Source: Pseudopedobacter saltans DSM 12145 (GTDB lineage: Bacteria; Bacteroidota; Bacteroidia; Sphingobacteriales; Sphingobacteriaceae). Taken from it: a stretch of 64,000 nt of DNA. Positions 7,710 to 16,753 of this stretch are shown piece by piece. Below the pieces are notes generated by a model. That model was not told where the DNA came from. It was given only the letters and a program-made list of their open reading frames with translations, and ran no database searches. Numbering within the stretch: position 1 is the stretch's first letter; every line of letters starts with the position of its first letter. The stretch covers positions 3,906,001-3,970,000 of the forward strand of contig NC_015177.1 in the NCBI RefSeq assembly GCF_000190735.1, given 5' to 3'. The position numbers and the translations under genes are program-made.

Positions 7710-8153
7710 TTAATTTTTCTTCGTTAAAGATTCTATCAATTTTTGACATTGTTCATAAATCATATGATAAACCGGGTCAAATTGAGTATCATCCCAATAT
7801 GGATCCGGAACCACGCCATTTGGAATAAATAACTTCACTTTATTTTTTTCCTCCTGGCTTTTTGCCAATGCAATAACGTCTTTATAGTTGTTTTCGTCCA
7901 TTACAAAGATAAAATCGTATCGGTCAAAATCGTTAATTTCAAATTGTCTGGCTCGTTGAGAAGATATGTCTACACCATAACTTTTCGCAACAGCTATAGA
8001 CCTCCGGTCGGGTTTGTGGCCTATATGCCATGATCCTGTGCCGGCGGAATCAATTTCCCAGTCCAGTCCATTCTCTTTAGCAAGATGCTCCAGAATGCCA
8101 TGAGCCAGAGGAGAACGACAAATATTGCCCAGGCAAACCATTAGTATCTTCAT
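7710..8153 (-). CDS. Low-molecular-weight protein-tyrosine phosphatase
   Basis: A 147-residue cytosolic phosphatase of the LMW-PTP family, which removes phosphate from tyrosine residues; in bacteria these often pair with BY-kinases that control polysaccharide export. The P-loop CLGNICRS at residues 7-14 gives the catalytic Cys7 and Arg13 (CX5RS), and the general acid Asp is in PDPYWDD near residue 118. The full fold length is present. No tyrosine kinase gene is adjacent. It overlaps the preceding lipoprotein gene by 4 bases, implying translational coupling. Confidence 0.93.
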   Translation of the reverse strand: MKILMVCLGNICRSPLAHGILEHLAKENGLDWEIDSAGTGSWHIGHKPDRRSIAVAKSYGVDISSQRARQFEINDFDRYDFIFVMDENNYKDVIALAKSQEEKNKVKLFIPNGVVPDPYWDDTQFDPVYHMIYEQCQKLIESLTKKN

Positions 8154-8653
8154 TTCTTTAGATTTTGTGTTTTATTGCAGCTTAACTTTTCTTTTAATTC
8201 AATTATATGTGATATAGAAGTAATAGTATTATATAATTCTAAGCTATCTGCACTGATTTTTTTTAATATAAATTCCTCTTTGAAGTTTCCAAATCGGTAA
8301 CAATCGCCTTGAGGCTTGAAACGATATGTTGAGCTTACAAATGCTCCGTTTAAATGCAACGTGTCTTTATTGACTTCGTAAGTTCCTTTTACATACTCCT
8401 GCCATTCGTTTTTATTGTAACAATCACCACCATTCAAATTTACTTTAGAATAGTTTTTGATATTCAAATAGAAAGAATCGCAAGTGAATTTAAGATAATA
8501 TTTCTCGTAAGAAACCAGTTTGTCCTGTAGCGGGACGGAGTCTTCTGCCCAAAAACCTTGCAAATCTTCGTCTCCTAAATTCTGAACAGACGGATTTAAG
8601 GTGCAAGAACAGATGACTAAGGAAGTAATAAAAACTAAAATTGACTTTTGCAT
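8150..8653 (-). CDS. Lipoprotein of unknown function
   Basis: A 167-residue protein with a lipoprotein signal (MQKSILVFITSLVICSC; Cys17 as the lipidated residue). The rest is beta-rich and starts with a segment LGDEDLQGFWAED that recalls small lipocalin-like domains of Bacteroidota, but no family can be assigned with confidence. Several cysteines (in FTCDSF, GGDCYN, GDCYRF) could form disulfides. It is the first gene of a set with the overlapping phosphatase. It starts directly after the fumC terminator. Confidence 0.72.
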   Translation of the reverse strand: MQKSILVFITSLVICSCTLNPSVQNLGDEDLQGFWAEDSVPLQDKLVSYEKYYLKFTCDSFYLNIKNYSKVNLNGGDCYNKNEWQEYVKGTYEVNKDTLHLNGAFVSSTYRFKPQGDCYRFGNFKEEFILKKISADSLELYNTITSISHIIELKEKLSCNKTQNLKK

Positions 8654-8672
8654 TCTAAATTAAAAACGAAAG

Positions 8673-8714
8673 ATATCAGGTTACAGCGATGTTTGATGCC
8701 CCGTAACCTGATAT
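8673..8714 (-). terminator. fumC terminator
   Basis: Arms ATATCAGGTTAC (8673-8684) and GTAACCTGATAT (8703-8714) pair perfectly over 12 bases with an 18-base loop, just past the fumC stop codon. On the minus strand a T-rich stretch follows. Confidence 0.7.
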
Positions 8715-8725
8715 TTTGGTTTGAT

Positions 8726-10123
8726 TTATTTTAAAGAACCAACCATATCTCCAGGTTTAACCCATTGATCAAACTGATCTTCGGTTAATAAACCTAATTC
8801 AACGGCAGCGGCTTTTAAAGTTTTATTTTCTTTATGTGCTTTCTTTGCAATTTTTGCAGCATTTTCATAACCAACATGCGGGTTTAATGCTGTAACCAAC
8901 ATTAGCGAGTTTTCCAAATGTTGTGTGATTACCGGTAAATTGGCTTCAATTCCGGCCGCACAATGATCATTAAAAGAAACGCATGCGTCCCCAATTAAAC
9001 GAGCAGATTGTAGTACGTTGGCTGCCATAACAGGTTTGAACACGTTTAATTCAAAATGGCCATTTGTACCTCCTACTGATACAGCTACATCATTGCCAAT
9101 AACCTGTGCCGCAACCATTGTTAAAGCTTCCGGTTGAGTTGGATTAACTTTTCCCGGCATAATAGAAGATCCCGGTTCATTATCAGGAATTATGATTTCT
9201 CCAATACCGCATCTTGGACCGGAGGATAACATTCTGATATCGTTAGCAATCTTCATTAAAGAAACTGCAACTCTCTTTAATGCACCAGATAATTCTACAA
9301 TTGCATCATGGGCTGCCAAAGCTTCAAATTTATTCGGGGCAGTTACAAAAGGAAGTCCGGTTAACTCAGCAATATATTTTGCAACCAATATATCATAACC
9401 ATTTGGTGTGTTTAAACCGGTGCCTACAGCAGTACCGCCCAAAGCCAATTCTGCAATCATTTCCAAAGAATTTTTGATTGCTCTGATACCATTAGTTATT
9501 TGTTGAACGTATCCGGAGAACTCCTGACCCAAGGTTAATGGAGTCGCATCCATAAAATGAGTACGGCCAGTTTTTACGATATCTTTAAATTCTTCTGATT
9601 TTTTAGCCAGGGTGTCTTTTAAAAGTTCTAATCCTGGTAAAGTTATTTCTACAACTTGTTTGTATGCAGCAATGTGCATAGCTGTAGGGAAAGTATCGTT
9701 AGAAGATTGCGATTTGTTTACATCATCATTTGGGTGCAGAATTTTCTTCGCATCCAATAAAGAACCACCATTATTTACATGGGCTCTGTAGGCTATAACC
9801 TCATTTGCGTTCATGTTTGATTGGGTTCCGGAACCAGTTTGCCAAATAACCAAAGGAAATTGGTCGTCAAGTTTCCCTGCTAATATCTCGTCACATGCCT
9901 GCGCAATTAAGTCTCTTTTTTCAGCAGGTAAGACACCTAGATCGGTATTTGCCATTGCTGCTGCTTTTTTCAGATAAGCGAAAGCATAAATTATCTCTTT
10001 CGGCATAGAAGCCTCGGGGCCAATTTTGAAATTGTTTCTTGAACGTTCGGTTTGCGCTCCCCAGAATTTGTCTGCTGGAACTTTAACCTCTCCCATGGTA
10101 TCATGCTCAATTCTGTATTCCAT
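8726..10123 (-). CDS. fumC: Class II fumarate hydratase
   Basis: A 465-residue enzyme that interconverts fumarate and malate in the TCA cycle. The superfamily signature [11 protein letters not shown] is near residue 320, with the other active-site segments [12 protein letters not shown] and [17 protein letters not shown] also intact. The length is normal for FumC and there is no iron-sulfur motif, so it is the oxygen-stable class. It is transcribed alone, with a -7 box 25 bases before the start codon and a strong hairpin after the stop. Confidence 0.97.
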   Translation of the reverse strand: MEYRIEHDTMGEVKVPADKFWGAQTERSRNNFKIGPEASMPKEIIYAFAYLKKAAAMANTDLGVLPAEKRDLIAQACDEILAGKLDDQFPLVIWQTGSGTQSNMNANEVIAYRAHVNNGGSLLDAKKILHPNDDVNKSQSSNDTFPTAMHIAAYKQVVEITLPGLELLKDTLAKKSEEFKDIVKTGRTHFMDATPLTLGQEFSGYVQQITNGIRAIKNSLEMIAELALGGTAVGTGLNTPNGYDILVAKYIAELTGLPFVTAPNKFEALAAHDAIVELSGALKRVAVSLMKIANDIRMLSSGPRCGIGEIIIPDNEPGSSIMPGKVNPTQPEALTMVAAQVIGNDVAVSVGGTNGHFELNVFKPVMAANVLQSARLIGDACVSFNDHCAAGIEANLPVITQHLENSLMLVTALNPHVGYENAAKIAKKAHKENKTLKAAAVELGLLTEDQFDQWVKPGDMVGSLK

Positions 10124-10148
10124 TTTTTGATGATTTTTAATTAATATC

Positions 10149-10156
10149 CAAATTTA
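10149..10156 (-). promoter_or_regulatory. -7 promoter box of fumC
   Basis: TAAATTTG on the minus strand matches TAnnTTTG and leaves a leader of about 20 bases before the ATG at 10123. Confidence 0.5.
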
Positions 10157-10379
10157 TGATTTTTATTAATGATAGACCTGCCCAATGGGAGCTATATTAA
10201 AAAATCTGGACAATTTATGGTTTATATATATGATTATGGCATTTCTTTCGTTAGTTAATAGTAAAAATTATGCTCTACCGCCTAATATTCTGGATGTTTA
10301 AAACTAAGCCTTTTTATTAGGTATATAATTTTTAATTTGCCAGCTTTATAGTTTTTGAATAGGAAACCGATAATATTTA

Positions 10380-11591
10380 ATGAAATTTTTTAAAACCTTA
10401 TCCCTAGTTTTATTTTCCGTTGTTTTATATAGCTCGTGTTCGTCGTCCGGAAGAGAAAATAAGAATCCTAAAGTTAGAACCGCAAAAGACGATAAAAGCG
10501 ATAGTCTTTTATTAGTTTACGATAAGAAAAATGCAGATCCATATATCGCAGAATTTATGCAGAATCTTCATAAGAAATATGGATTTAATGGAAATGTAAT
10601 TGTAGCTAAAAAAGGAAAAATCCTTTTTGAAGGAAGTTACGGTTGGGCAAACTATCTGTTAAGAGACAGTTTAAAAATTGAGTCTCAATTTGAACTGGCC
10701 TCAGTAACCAAAACTTTTACCGGTGTAGCAATAATGCAATTACTGGAAGCAGGAAAGTTGTCTCTGGACGATAATGTGAAAAAATATTTTCCGGACTTTC
10801 CTTATGACAATATAACAATCAGACTATTACTTCCACATCGTAGCGGGATGATGAATTATGTCTATTTTATAGATGATATATGGAGGAAGGAAAAACGGGA
10901 TATGCGTAAAGGTATCACTAATCAGGAAGTCATGGATGTAATTGCCCAGTACAAACCTGCCCCTTATACAAGTCCAGACAGAACATTCCACTATAATAAT
11001 TCTAATTATATGGTTTTGGGGGGTATTATAGAGAAAGTTACCGGACAAAGTTATGCAGATTATGTCATGGAGCATATATTTAAACCGGCAGGTATGAAAA
11101 ATACCCATGTTTATTCAAAGGCGGTTTATGATAAGATACCTGTTGATGTGGTAGGACATGATAGGACATGGAGATATTCTGTAGCTCAAAATTTTCTCGA
11201 CGGCCCGGTAGGCGATAAGGGAATCTATTCGACAATAAAAGATTTGATACTATATGATCATGCTTTGAAAAATGGGCGTCTTCTTAATAAAAACAGCTTG
11301 GATTCGATGTATACCGGACGTAATAAGCCACAAAACGGACATTTTAATTATGGCTATGGCTGGAGAATGTTTGACGGAGCAAAAGGTGAAAAAGTAGTCT
11401 ATCACACTGGTTGGTGGCATGGTTTTAGAAATATTTATGTTAGAGATTTAAATAACGATATTGTAATCGCTTTTCTTGGAAACTTAACCAATGGAAGCTT
11501 GCTCCACTTAGACGATTTATATAAGCATTTGAAAATGCCTGTGATAAGAAGAGGCGCTTATGGCAGAGACGGAAGTTCTGATGTGGAATAA
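10380..11591 (+). CDS. Serine hydrolase, beta-lactamase class C fold lipoprotein
   Basis: A 403-residue exported serine hydrolase of the beta-lactamase/DD-peptidase (AmpC-like) family. The N-terminus is a lipoprotein signal with cysteine in LYSSC. The active-site serine lies in SVTK near residue 108 (SxxK), the Tyr in YNNSNY near residue 204 (YxN), and HTG near residue 341 replaces KTG, as in many class C esterases and peptidases. Natural substrates of such Bacteroidota proteins are usually unknown: peptidoglycan peptides or esters are likelier than beta-lactams. It stands alone, divergent from fumC. Confidence 0.9.
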   Translation: MKFFKTLSLVLFSVVLYSSCSSSGRENKNPKVRTAKDDKSDSLLLVYDKKNADPYIAEFMQNLHKKYGFNGNVIVAKKGKILFEGSYGWANYLLRDSLKIESQFELASVTKTFTGVAIMQLLEAGKLSLDDNVKKYFPDFPYDNITIRLLLPHRSGMMNYVYFIDDIWRKEKRDMRKGITNQEVMDVIAQYKPAPYTSPDRTFHYNNSNYMVLGGIIEKVTGQSYADYVMEHIFKPAGMKNTHVYSKAVYDKIPVDVVGHDRTWRYSVAQNFLDGPVGDKGIYSTIKDLILYDHALKNGRLLNKNSLDSMYTGRNKPQNGHFNYGYGWRMFDGAKGEKVVYHTGWWHGFRNIYVRDLNNDIVIAFLGNLTNGSLLHLDDLYKHLKMPVIRRGAYGRDGSSDVE

Positions 11592-11674
11592 ACTTTAGAT
11601 CGAGCTAATATTGAATGAAGTTAAGAAAAGCCAACGAACTACGAACAACAAAAACGAACTAAAATACTAAAGAT

Positions 11675-11998
11675 ATGTTTGACAAATTATTCGAAGCTCA
11701 GCAAAAAGCAGAGGACATAAAAAGGCGTTTAGATAGTATCAGTGTAAAAGGCGAAGCTGAAGGAGGTGCTATCCAGGTAGTGGCCACTGCCAATAAAAAA
11801 GTGAAAGAGGTGAAAATTGAAGAAGAATTTTTCAAAAACTCCGATAAAGAAGAAGTAGAAGAGCTATTAGTTGTAGCATTAAATAAAGCTTTCGAGCAGG
11901 CAGATAATATCTCTCAATCGGAAACTGCAGCCATGACACAAGAAATGTTGGGAAGTATGGGAGGTTTAGGCGCGCTTGGTAAACTATTCGGTAAATAA
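11675..11998 (+). CDS. YbaB/EbfC-family nucleoid-associated protein
   Basis: A 107-residue homologue of YbaB/EbfC, a small dimeric DNA-binding protein. The N-terminal helix (FDKLFEAQQKAEDIKRRL), the central sheet (EGGAIQVVATANKKVKEVKIEEEF) and a Gly-rich tail (GSMGGLGALGKLFGK) follow the family plan. Unlike in many bacteria it is not next to recR or dnaX. The metal-dependent hydrolase gene follows after 6 bases, probably in the same transcript. Confidence 0.93.
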   Translation: MFDKLFEAQQKAEDIKRRLDSISVKGEAEGGAIQVVATANKKVKEVKIEEEFFKNSDKEEVEELLVVALNKAFEQADNISQSETAAMTQEMLGSMGGLGALGKLFGK

Positions 11999-12004
11999 AA
12001 AGCT

Positions 12005-12697
12005 ATGAGAGTAAATTATTTTGGGCATTCTTGTTTTCTACTTCAAATAGGCGAAAATAAGATTTTGATAGATCCTTTCATTTCCCCAAATGAATTGGCT
12101 AAAGATATCAATATAAATGAAATCGAATGCAATTATATTCTGGTGTCTCACGGGCATAGTGATCATGTCGCTGATTTAATCAATATAGCAAAACGTACGG
12201 ATGCTACTATTATCAGCTCGTTTGAATTGGTACAATGGGCTTCGGGACAAGGTGCTGAAAAAATACATCCTATGAATTTAGGGGGGAGTTGGAATTTTGA
12301 TTTTGGAACGGTTAAAATGACTTATGCAGCCCATTCCAATTCTTTACCAAACGGGAGCTACGGTGGTCCTGCCGCCGGTTTTTTATTAAAGACTGACGGA
12401 AAAACTTATTATTATTCAGGGGATACGGCTTTAGTTTCAGATATGAGGCTACTGGGCGAATTATACGATATAGATTACGCTTTTTTATGTATTGGCGATA
12501 ACTTTACTATGGGGGTTGATGATGCCATTTTAGCCGCTAAATTTATCAATTGCAAAAAAATTATAGGTATGCATTATGATACTTTTGGTTATATCAAGAT
12601 TAATGAAGAGCAAGCAAAACAAAAATTTGAAGATGCAGGGCTTACACTAAACCTGATGAAAATATCGAACAAAACAGAAGACGCTATAGAAATTTAA
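12005..12697 (+). CDS. UPF0173-type metal-dependent hydrolase
   Basis: A 230-residue metallo-beta-lactamase-fold protein of the UPF0173 type. The metal-binding motif SHGHSDHVAD sits near residue 50, with further ligands expected at AAHSNS (near residue 116), SGDTAL (near 139) and GMHYDTF (near 193). It has no signal peptide, so it acts in the cytosol. The substrate of this family is not settled. It follows the YbaB gene closely and is ended by a strong convergent terminator. Confidence 0.9.
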   Translation: MRVNYFGHSCFLLQIGENKILIDPFISPNELAKDININEIECNYILVSHGHSDHVADLINIAKRTDATIISSFELVQWASGQGAEKIHPMNLGGSWNFDFGTVKMTYAAHSNSLPNGSYGGPAAGFLLKTDGKTYYYSGDTALVSDMRLLGELYDIDYAFLCIGDNFTMGVDDAILAAKFINCKKIIGMHYDTFGYIKINEEQAKQKFEDAGLTLNLMKISNKTEDAIEI

Positions 12698-12700
12698 GTT

Positions 12701-12742
12701 AAAGGTTGTCCGAAAAAAATAAAATCTTTCTGGACAACCTTT
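12701..12742. terminator. Convergent bidirectional terminator
   Basis: Arms AAAGGTTGTCC (12701-12711) and GGACAACCTTT (12732-12742) pair over 11 bases with a 20-base loop between two convergent genes, with T-runs on each side. Confidence 0.65.
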
Positions 12743-12762
12743 TAATCTATCAAAGTACTTGT

Positions 12763-13728
12763 CTAAGCCCGAATTTCCCTGCGCATAAAGCTAAAATATG
12801 ATAATGCAAAGCAAATAATAGTAGAAGCTAATAATCCCGTTAACTGATCCCAGACAATTTTTATACTTTCCCATATTGGTAACGGAGAAGGAATTGCTCC
12901 CTGAACTTGTTCCATACTTAAAGGGCCAAGGCTGCGTATAGAAGGCATCAGCAATATATTGGTTCCATCGTCAAATAGCTGATTTGGCGCGAAGCGTGTT
13001 AGAGTTAGCATAAAATCCTGATAAGCCTTGATCTCCTGATAAGATGAGTACGGATCTGGCATTATACGCTTTGCAATAACGTTTACAATCAGCGGATAAA
13101 ATACAGTAAAAAATAGCCATATCGCAATCCCTATAAGGGCCGAAGTTGCAGGTGATCTCCACAAAACTGAAAACAGAATGGAAAGATTTAGCCAAAATCC
13201 AACGTATACAATGGTCAAGAGTAAAAAAAGAAGTAATCTGCCACACTCCTGAAAGGTAGGCGATAAACCTGTCCAAATTATAGCTACGCCGGTTGTAAGC
13301 AAAAATAATGTACTAAATAAACACGCTATAATCAGTAATGCTCCTATAAACTTAGCATTTAGAAAGCTATCCCGGTGTATAGGCTGAGATAGAATTCTGC
13401 TGATTGTCCGGTTGTTGAACTCAGAGTTTACCGCATCGAAACCTAAACAAATTCCCAGAAGAGGCCCCAGAAAACCTACAAATACATGAAAAGGTGGTAA
13501 AGTACCATCTGATGTGGTAAATATTTTTAAAAAGAAAAATATCGAATCAGGATCATTAGGCGCAGGAATATTTTTTCTTAAAACAGATAGCGAATTATAT
13601 AAGGATGCAATACAAGTCAGTAGTACAATGCCTAATAGAATAATGAACTTCCAGCTTTTTATGTAATCTGAAATCTCTTTTCTGACGAGTATTTTGAAAG
13701 ATCTAAAATTGAAATCAGTTTTTTTCAT
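12763..13728 (-). CDS. ABC-2 type transporter permease
   Basis: A 321-residue integral membrane protein of the ABC-2 exporter class. A cytosolic N-terminus precedes about six hydrophobic segments, among them FIILLGIVLLTCIASLY (about 30-46), the region around FVGFLGPLLGICLGFD, ALLIIACLFSTLFLL, and a last one near the C-terminus (LLASTIICFALSYF). The segment FDAVNSEFNNRTISRILSQPIHRDSFLNAKF is typical of NosY/GldF-like permeases. Its ATG overlaps the stop codon of the ATPase gene (ATGA), so the pair forms one exporter. Substrate unknown. Confidence 0.88.
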   Translation of the reverse strand: MKKTDFNFRSFKILVRKEISDYIKSWKFIILLGIVLLTCIASLYNSLSVLRKNIPAPNDPDSIFFFLKIFTTSDGTLPPFHVFVGFLGPLLGICLGFDAVNSEFNNRTISRILSQPIHRDSFLNAKFIGALLIIACLFSTLFLLTTGVAIIWTGLSPTFQECGRLLLFLLLTIVYVGFWLNLSILFSVLWRSPATSALIGIAIWLFFTVFYPLIVNVIAKRIMPDPYSSYQEIKAYQDFMLTLTRFAPNQLFDDGTNILLMPSIRSLGPLSMEQVQGAIPSPLPIWESIKIVWDQLTGLLASTIICFALSYFSFMRREIRA

Positions 13729-14678
13729 GACTTATTTTCTTCAAAATAATACGAATAAATATCATCAAGACCATAACCCTTTTGTAATATCTGCATTATT
13801 GGAATTTCCTGTTTTGCCAATATTTTTACCAAAGGGGTATTGGAATTAAAAGAGTGGTGAATAACAATTTGATGTCCGTTGATTTCGGTACGATCTATTC
13901 CTCTTATATTTTGGAGTTTGTTTTTTATAGATTCGATTTCATCGTGGTTATTCAATCCGGTATCCAGTAATGTTGTCATACTGTCGGTTCCAAATAGTTG
14001 CTGAGCTAGATCCTTAACTTCTCCCTTCGCTATTAGATTCCCTTTTACAAAAATCCCCACTCGGTTACATACCTCCTGAACTTGATGCAGATGATGCGAG
14101 GAAAGTAGAACAGTAAGGTTTTCCTTTTTGCTCAAATCCCGTATCAACGATAAAAACTCCTTTACACCACTAGGGTCTAGTCCGAGAGTAGGCTCATCCA
14201 GGATAATAATCTTAGGATTTTTAATAAGTGTATCGGCAAGTCCAAGTCGTTGTTTCATACCTCGTGAATAGGTCGATACTTTTTGGTTACCTACTTCTTT
14301 TAATCCAACTGTTTCCAGAAGGTTTTTAGCCCTTGTAAAAGCATCATTATACTTATAACCGTTCAGCTCGGCGACGAGAACAAGATTATCTAAGCCAGTT
14401 CTGGTTTCGTAAAAACCAATATTATCTGGTAAATATCCGACCATTTTCTTCACTTCAACAGGATGCGTTTGCGGATTTATTCCGTTTACCCGGACAAATC
14501 CGGTGGTAGGTTCCGTTAGTCCCAACATCATAAGAATAGTAGTGGACTTTCCCGCGCCGTTTGGGCCTAGTAAGCCGAATATTTCGCCTCTTTGTATATC
14601 TAAATCCAGATGATTTACCGCAACATGGTTTTGATATACTTTTCTAAGTCCTTTTATTGAAATAATAGAAGTATCCAC
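13725..14678 (-). CDS. ABC transporter ATP-binding protein
   Basis: A 317-residue ATPase of the ABC-2 (CcmA/NosF) class. Walker A is GPNGAGKST (about 38-46), the signature motif is YSRGMKQRL (about 138), Walker B with catalytic Glu is IIILDEPTLGLDP (about 157-169), and the switch His is in SSHHL. A C-terminal extension of about 90 residues follows the nucleotide-binding domain. It overlaps the permease gene by 4 bases and follows the NEW3-domain gene after 5 bases, so the three are cotranscribed and probably work together. Confidence 0.92.
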   Translation of the reverse strand: MDTSIISIKGLRKVYQNHVAVNHLDLDIQRGEIFGLLGPNGAGKSTTILMMLGLTEPTTGFVRVNGINPQTHPVEVKKMVGYLPDNIGFYETRTGLDNLVLVAELNGYKYNDAFTRAKNLLETVGLKEVGNQKVSTYSRGMKQRLGLADTLIKNPKIIILDEPTLGLDPSGVKEFLSLIRDLSKKENLTVLLSSHHLHQVQEVCNRVGIFVKGNLIAKGEVKDLAQQLFGTDSMTTLLDTGLNNHDEIESIKNKLQNIRGIDRTEINGHQIVIHHSFNSNTPLVKILAKQEIPIMQILQKGYGLDDIYSYYFEENKS

Positions 14679-14683
14679 ACTTA

Positions 14684-15820
14684 CTATCTCCTTCCATATT
14701 TACGAATAAGATAATAGACAACACCAACAGCCAATGCAATTAAAGTGATTCCAAACCAGCCTTTCAGGATTGAAGTTTCTACTGTAATTCTGAACTGCGC
14801 CTGGCTACTTGTCTCTGATGATCTGGCGGAAGCAGTTAATACATAGTCCCCTGCTATGGCATTAGACGTTGGTTTAATATTCATGTTCACCGTGGCCGAT
14901 TCGCCGGCCTTTAGCGTAGTAATTCTGGTTGGTTCAAATATTACTTCCCAGTTTGAAGGTGCCTCCGATGACAGGTTAATCTGGCTGAGATCTGATGCTC
15001 CGGTGTTTTTTACCGATAGTTGTATCTTTTTTACCGATCCGCTTGTGGCGGTTGTGCTTAACGCACCTGAAGGAGTGGTTAACTCAAGCTTATAAGATCC
15101 GCTTACTACAACCTCAAAAATAATTTCTGACTGATTGCTACCGTTTGTAGCTCTGACAGGTATCTTATAAGTTCCTTTTTTTATACCCTCGGGAGCGTTT
15201 ATTTCAACTATTATATCTTTACGCTGGTTAGGTTCGATATCTACTGAACTTACTTGTTTGCCATCAGATTTAAATATAACTCCCCAGCCAGCAGCTGCGT
15301 TTGCTGACAATGCATAAACCTGGCCATCCGATGATCTGTTGAATAAAGTTGCGTTATAGGTGAATGTTGAGTTTGCAGCACCTTCCATGTTGGTTTGGGT
15401 GGAAGTTAATTCGGAACTTGAAACACCTTCTTCTGTTATTTTAACGGTAAGTGGTAGCCTTGTTCCTCCGGCAGATACATAAAATGTGTAAGAACCTTTT
15501 TTCTGGATACCCGGAACGAAGAGCTTCAGGTTTAGCGTCTTCCTGTCTTTTGGAAGAACAGAAAGGCGATCTATTACATAGTTGCCGGATTTGAGTTCGT
15601 AATGCCAGCCTTTTGGTAGCGAGGATAAAGAGATGTCACTGGTTTTAACCGCGCTGCTGTTGTTGATCAATTCGATACTGTAATCTACTACTTCTCCAGG
15701 AGAGACTGAAATTTTAGGATAAGTAGTGTAAAGTTGTACATTTTGGGCGTTTAATTTGGTGAAAACCATCAAAATAATGCCCAGAAAAACTAACCGGAGT
15801 TGATTCTCTCTGCTTGACAT
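14684..15820 (-). CDS. Membrane-anchored NEW3-domain protein
   Basis: A 378-residue exported protein with an N-terminal signal segment (LVFLGIILMVFTKLNAQ) and one C-terminal transmembrane helix (GWFGITLIALAVGVVYYLI) followed by a short basic tail. Between them lie three Ig-like beta-sandwich units; the later two resemble the NEW3 domain (alpha-galactosidase-associated; COG1470), with repeated patterns such as KGTYKIPVRATNGS and AGDYVLTASARSS. It would stand on the periplasmic side of the inner membrane. It precedes an ABC-2 ATPase and permease in one operon, which suggests an accessory role to that exporter. The activity is unknown. Confidence 0.82.
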   Translation of the reverse strand: MSSRENQLRLVFLGIILMVFTKLNAQNVQLYTTYPKISVSPGEVVDYSIELINNSSAVKTSDISLSSLPKGWHYELKSGNYVIDRLSVLPKDRKTLNLKLFVPGIQKKGSYTFYVSAGGTRLPLTVKITEEGVSSSELTSTQTNMEGAANSTFTYNATLFNRSSDGQVYALSANAAAGWGVIFKSDGKQVSSVDIEPNQRKDIIVEINAPEGIKKGTYKIPVRATNGSNQSEIIFEVVVSGSYKLELTTPSGALSTTATSGSVKKIQLSVKNTGASDLSQINLSSEAPSNWEVIFEPTRITTLKAGESATVNMNIKPTSNAIAGDYVLTASARSSETSSQAQFRITVETSILKGWFGITLIALAVGVVYYLIRKYGRR

Positions 15821-15858
15821 AAATCTTTTAATATGGTTTAATAATAATTTAGAATTTT

Positions 15859-16245
15859 CTAAATCGAATTTAGAGACGGCTTAAAACAAATCAAAAAATT
15901 TAACATTTTTTTGCAATTTTGTGTTATAGGCGAAATAAGTTTTTCTAAATTATTATCAATAACTGTTGAGAAGTAAGTTTGTGTAGCTCTTATTATCTGT
16001 GGTTTAGTGGCAGTACCCTGATTTAGAATTGGGATCAAGAAAATAAAAGTATACAATTTGGTTTTATCACAAAAATAGACTTTAACCGCGCTGATTTCTT
16101 TTCCAAATCGATCTTTGTAAGTAACAGTAATATCTCCTAAAATATCAACCCTTTTTGCAATGGTGAAATTTTGAGCAAGGGAAGAAAGTGCGATGTTAAC
16201 GCAGAGAAATAGGGTGAAAAGAATCAGTCTGTCATAAAGTAAAGT
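15859..16245 (-). pseudogene. Secreted protein gene without a usable start, probably frameshifted
   Basis: An open frame on the minus strand encodes a convincing signal peptide (RLILFTLFLCVNIALSSLAQ) and a mature segment starting NFTIAKRVDILGDITVTYKD, ending at a stop at 15859. The frame has no ATG, GTG or TTG before the signal peptide: an in-frame TAA lies directly upstream. An ATG at 16235 lies in the neighbouring frame and stops after three codons, so a one- or two-base indel near the start would restore a gene of about 125 codons. It lies 38 bases before the NEW3 gene. A non-standard start such as CTG at 16227 is the alternative. No family recognised. Confidence 0.45.
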
Positions 16246-16294
16246 TTACTTTTAAGATTATACCTGCTTCTTAAACGGTTTAAAAGTAAGCACA

Positions 16295-16328
16295 AAAAAG
16301 CCAGAAATTCATATATTTCTGGCTTTTT
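16295..16328 (-). terminator. Terminator of the greA-HIT pair
   Basis: Perfect 14-base arms (core AAGCCAGAAAT / ATTTCTGGCTT) with a 6-base loop and T-runs on both sides, 15 bases after the HIT gene stop. Confidence 0.85.
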
Positions 16329-16343
16329 CAAGACTATTTGTAT

Positions 16344-16745
16344 TTAAACTTCTCTTAATGCGTCTAAAATTTTTAATGCGGTTTCGCTTAGTTGTTCCGT
16401 AGTAGGAGTAAGCTTTTTCTTTCCAAAATCCATATCCGAAATCTTATCTATTGGGATAAGATGGATGTGTGCATGAGGAACCTCCAAGCCAACCACAGCA
16501 ACGCCAACACGATTACAAGGTATGGCTTTCTTTATTCCAGCAGCTACAATTTTAGCAAAGATCATCATGCTGACATACAGTTCGTCTTCAATATCAAAAA
16601 TGTAGTCTATTTCCTTTTTAGGGATCACCAAAACATGACCTTCTTTAAGAGGGTTAATGTCTAAAAAAGCTAAGAATTCGGATGTCTCCGCTACTTTATG
16701 TGCTGGAATCTCCCCATTTACAATTTTTGTGAATATGCTGGCCAT
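16344..16745 (-). CDS. HIT-family nucleotide-binding protein
   Basis: A 133-residue histidine-triad protein of the Hint/HinT branch, which hydrolyses phosphoramidate or acyl-adenylate derivatives of AMP. The triad motif HAHIHLIP is near residues 97-104, and the N-terminal segment SIFTKIVNGEIPAHKVAE is typical of the branch. It is cytosolic and full length. It follows greA by about 90 bases on the same strand and shares its terminator, an arrangement that probably gives cotranscription, although the spacer is long enough for its own promoter. Confidence 0.93.
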   Translation of the reverse strand: MASIFTKIVNGEIPAHKVAETSEFLAFLDINPLKEGHVLVIPKKEIDYIFDIEDELYVSMMIFAKIVAAGIKKAIPCNRVGVAVVGLEVPHAHIHLIPIDKISDMDFGKKKLTPTTEQLSETALKILDALREV

Positions 16746-16753
16746 TTTTTTAT

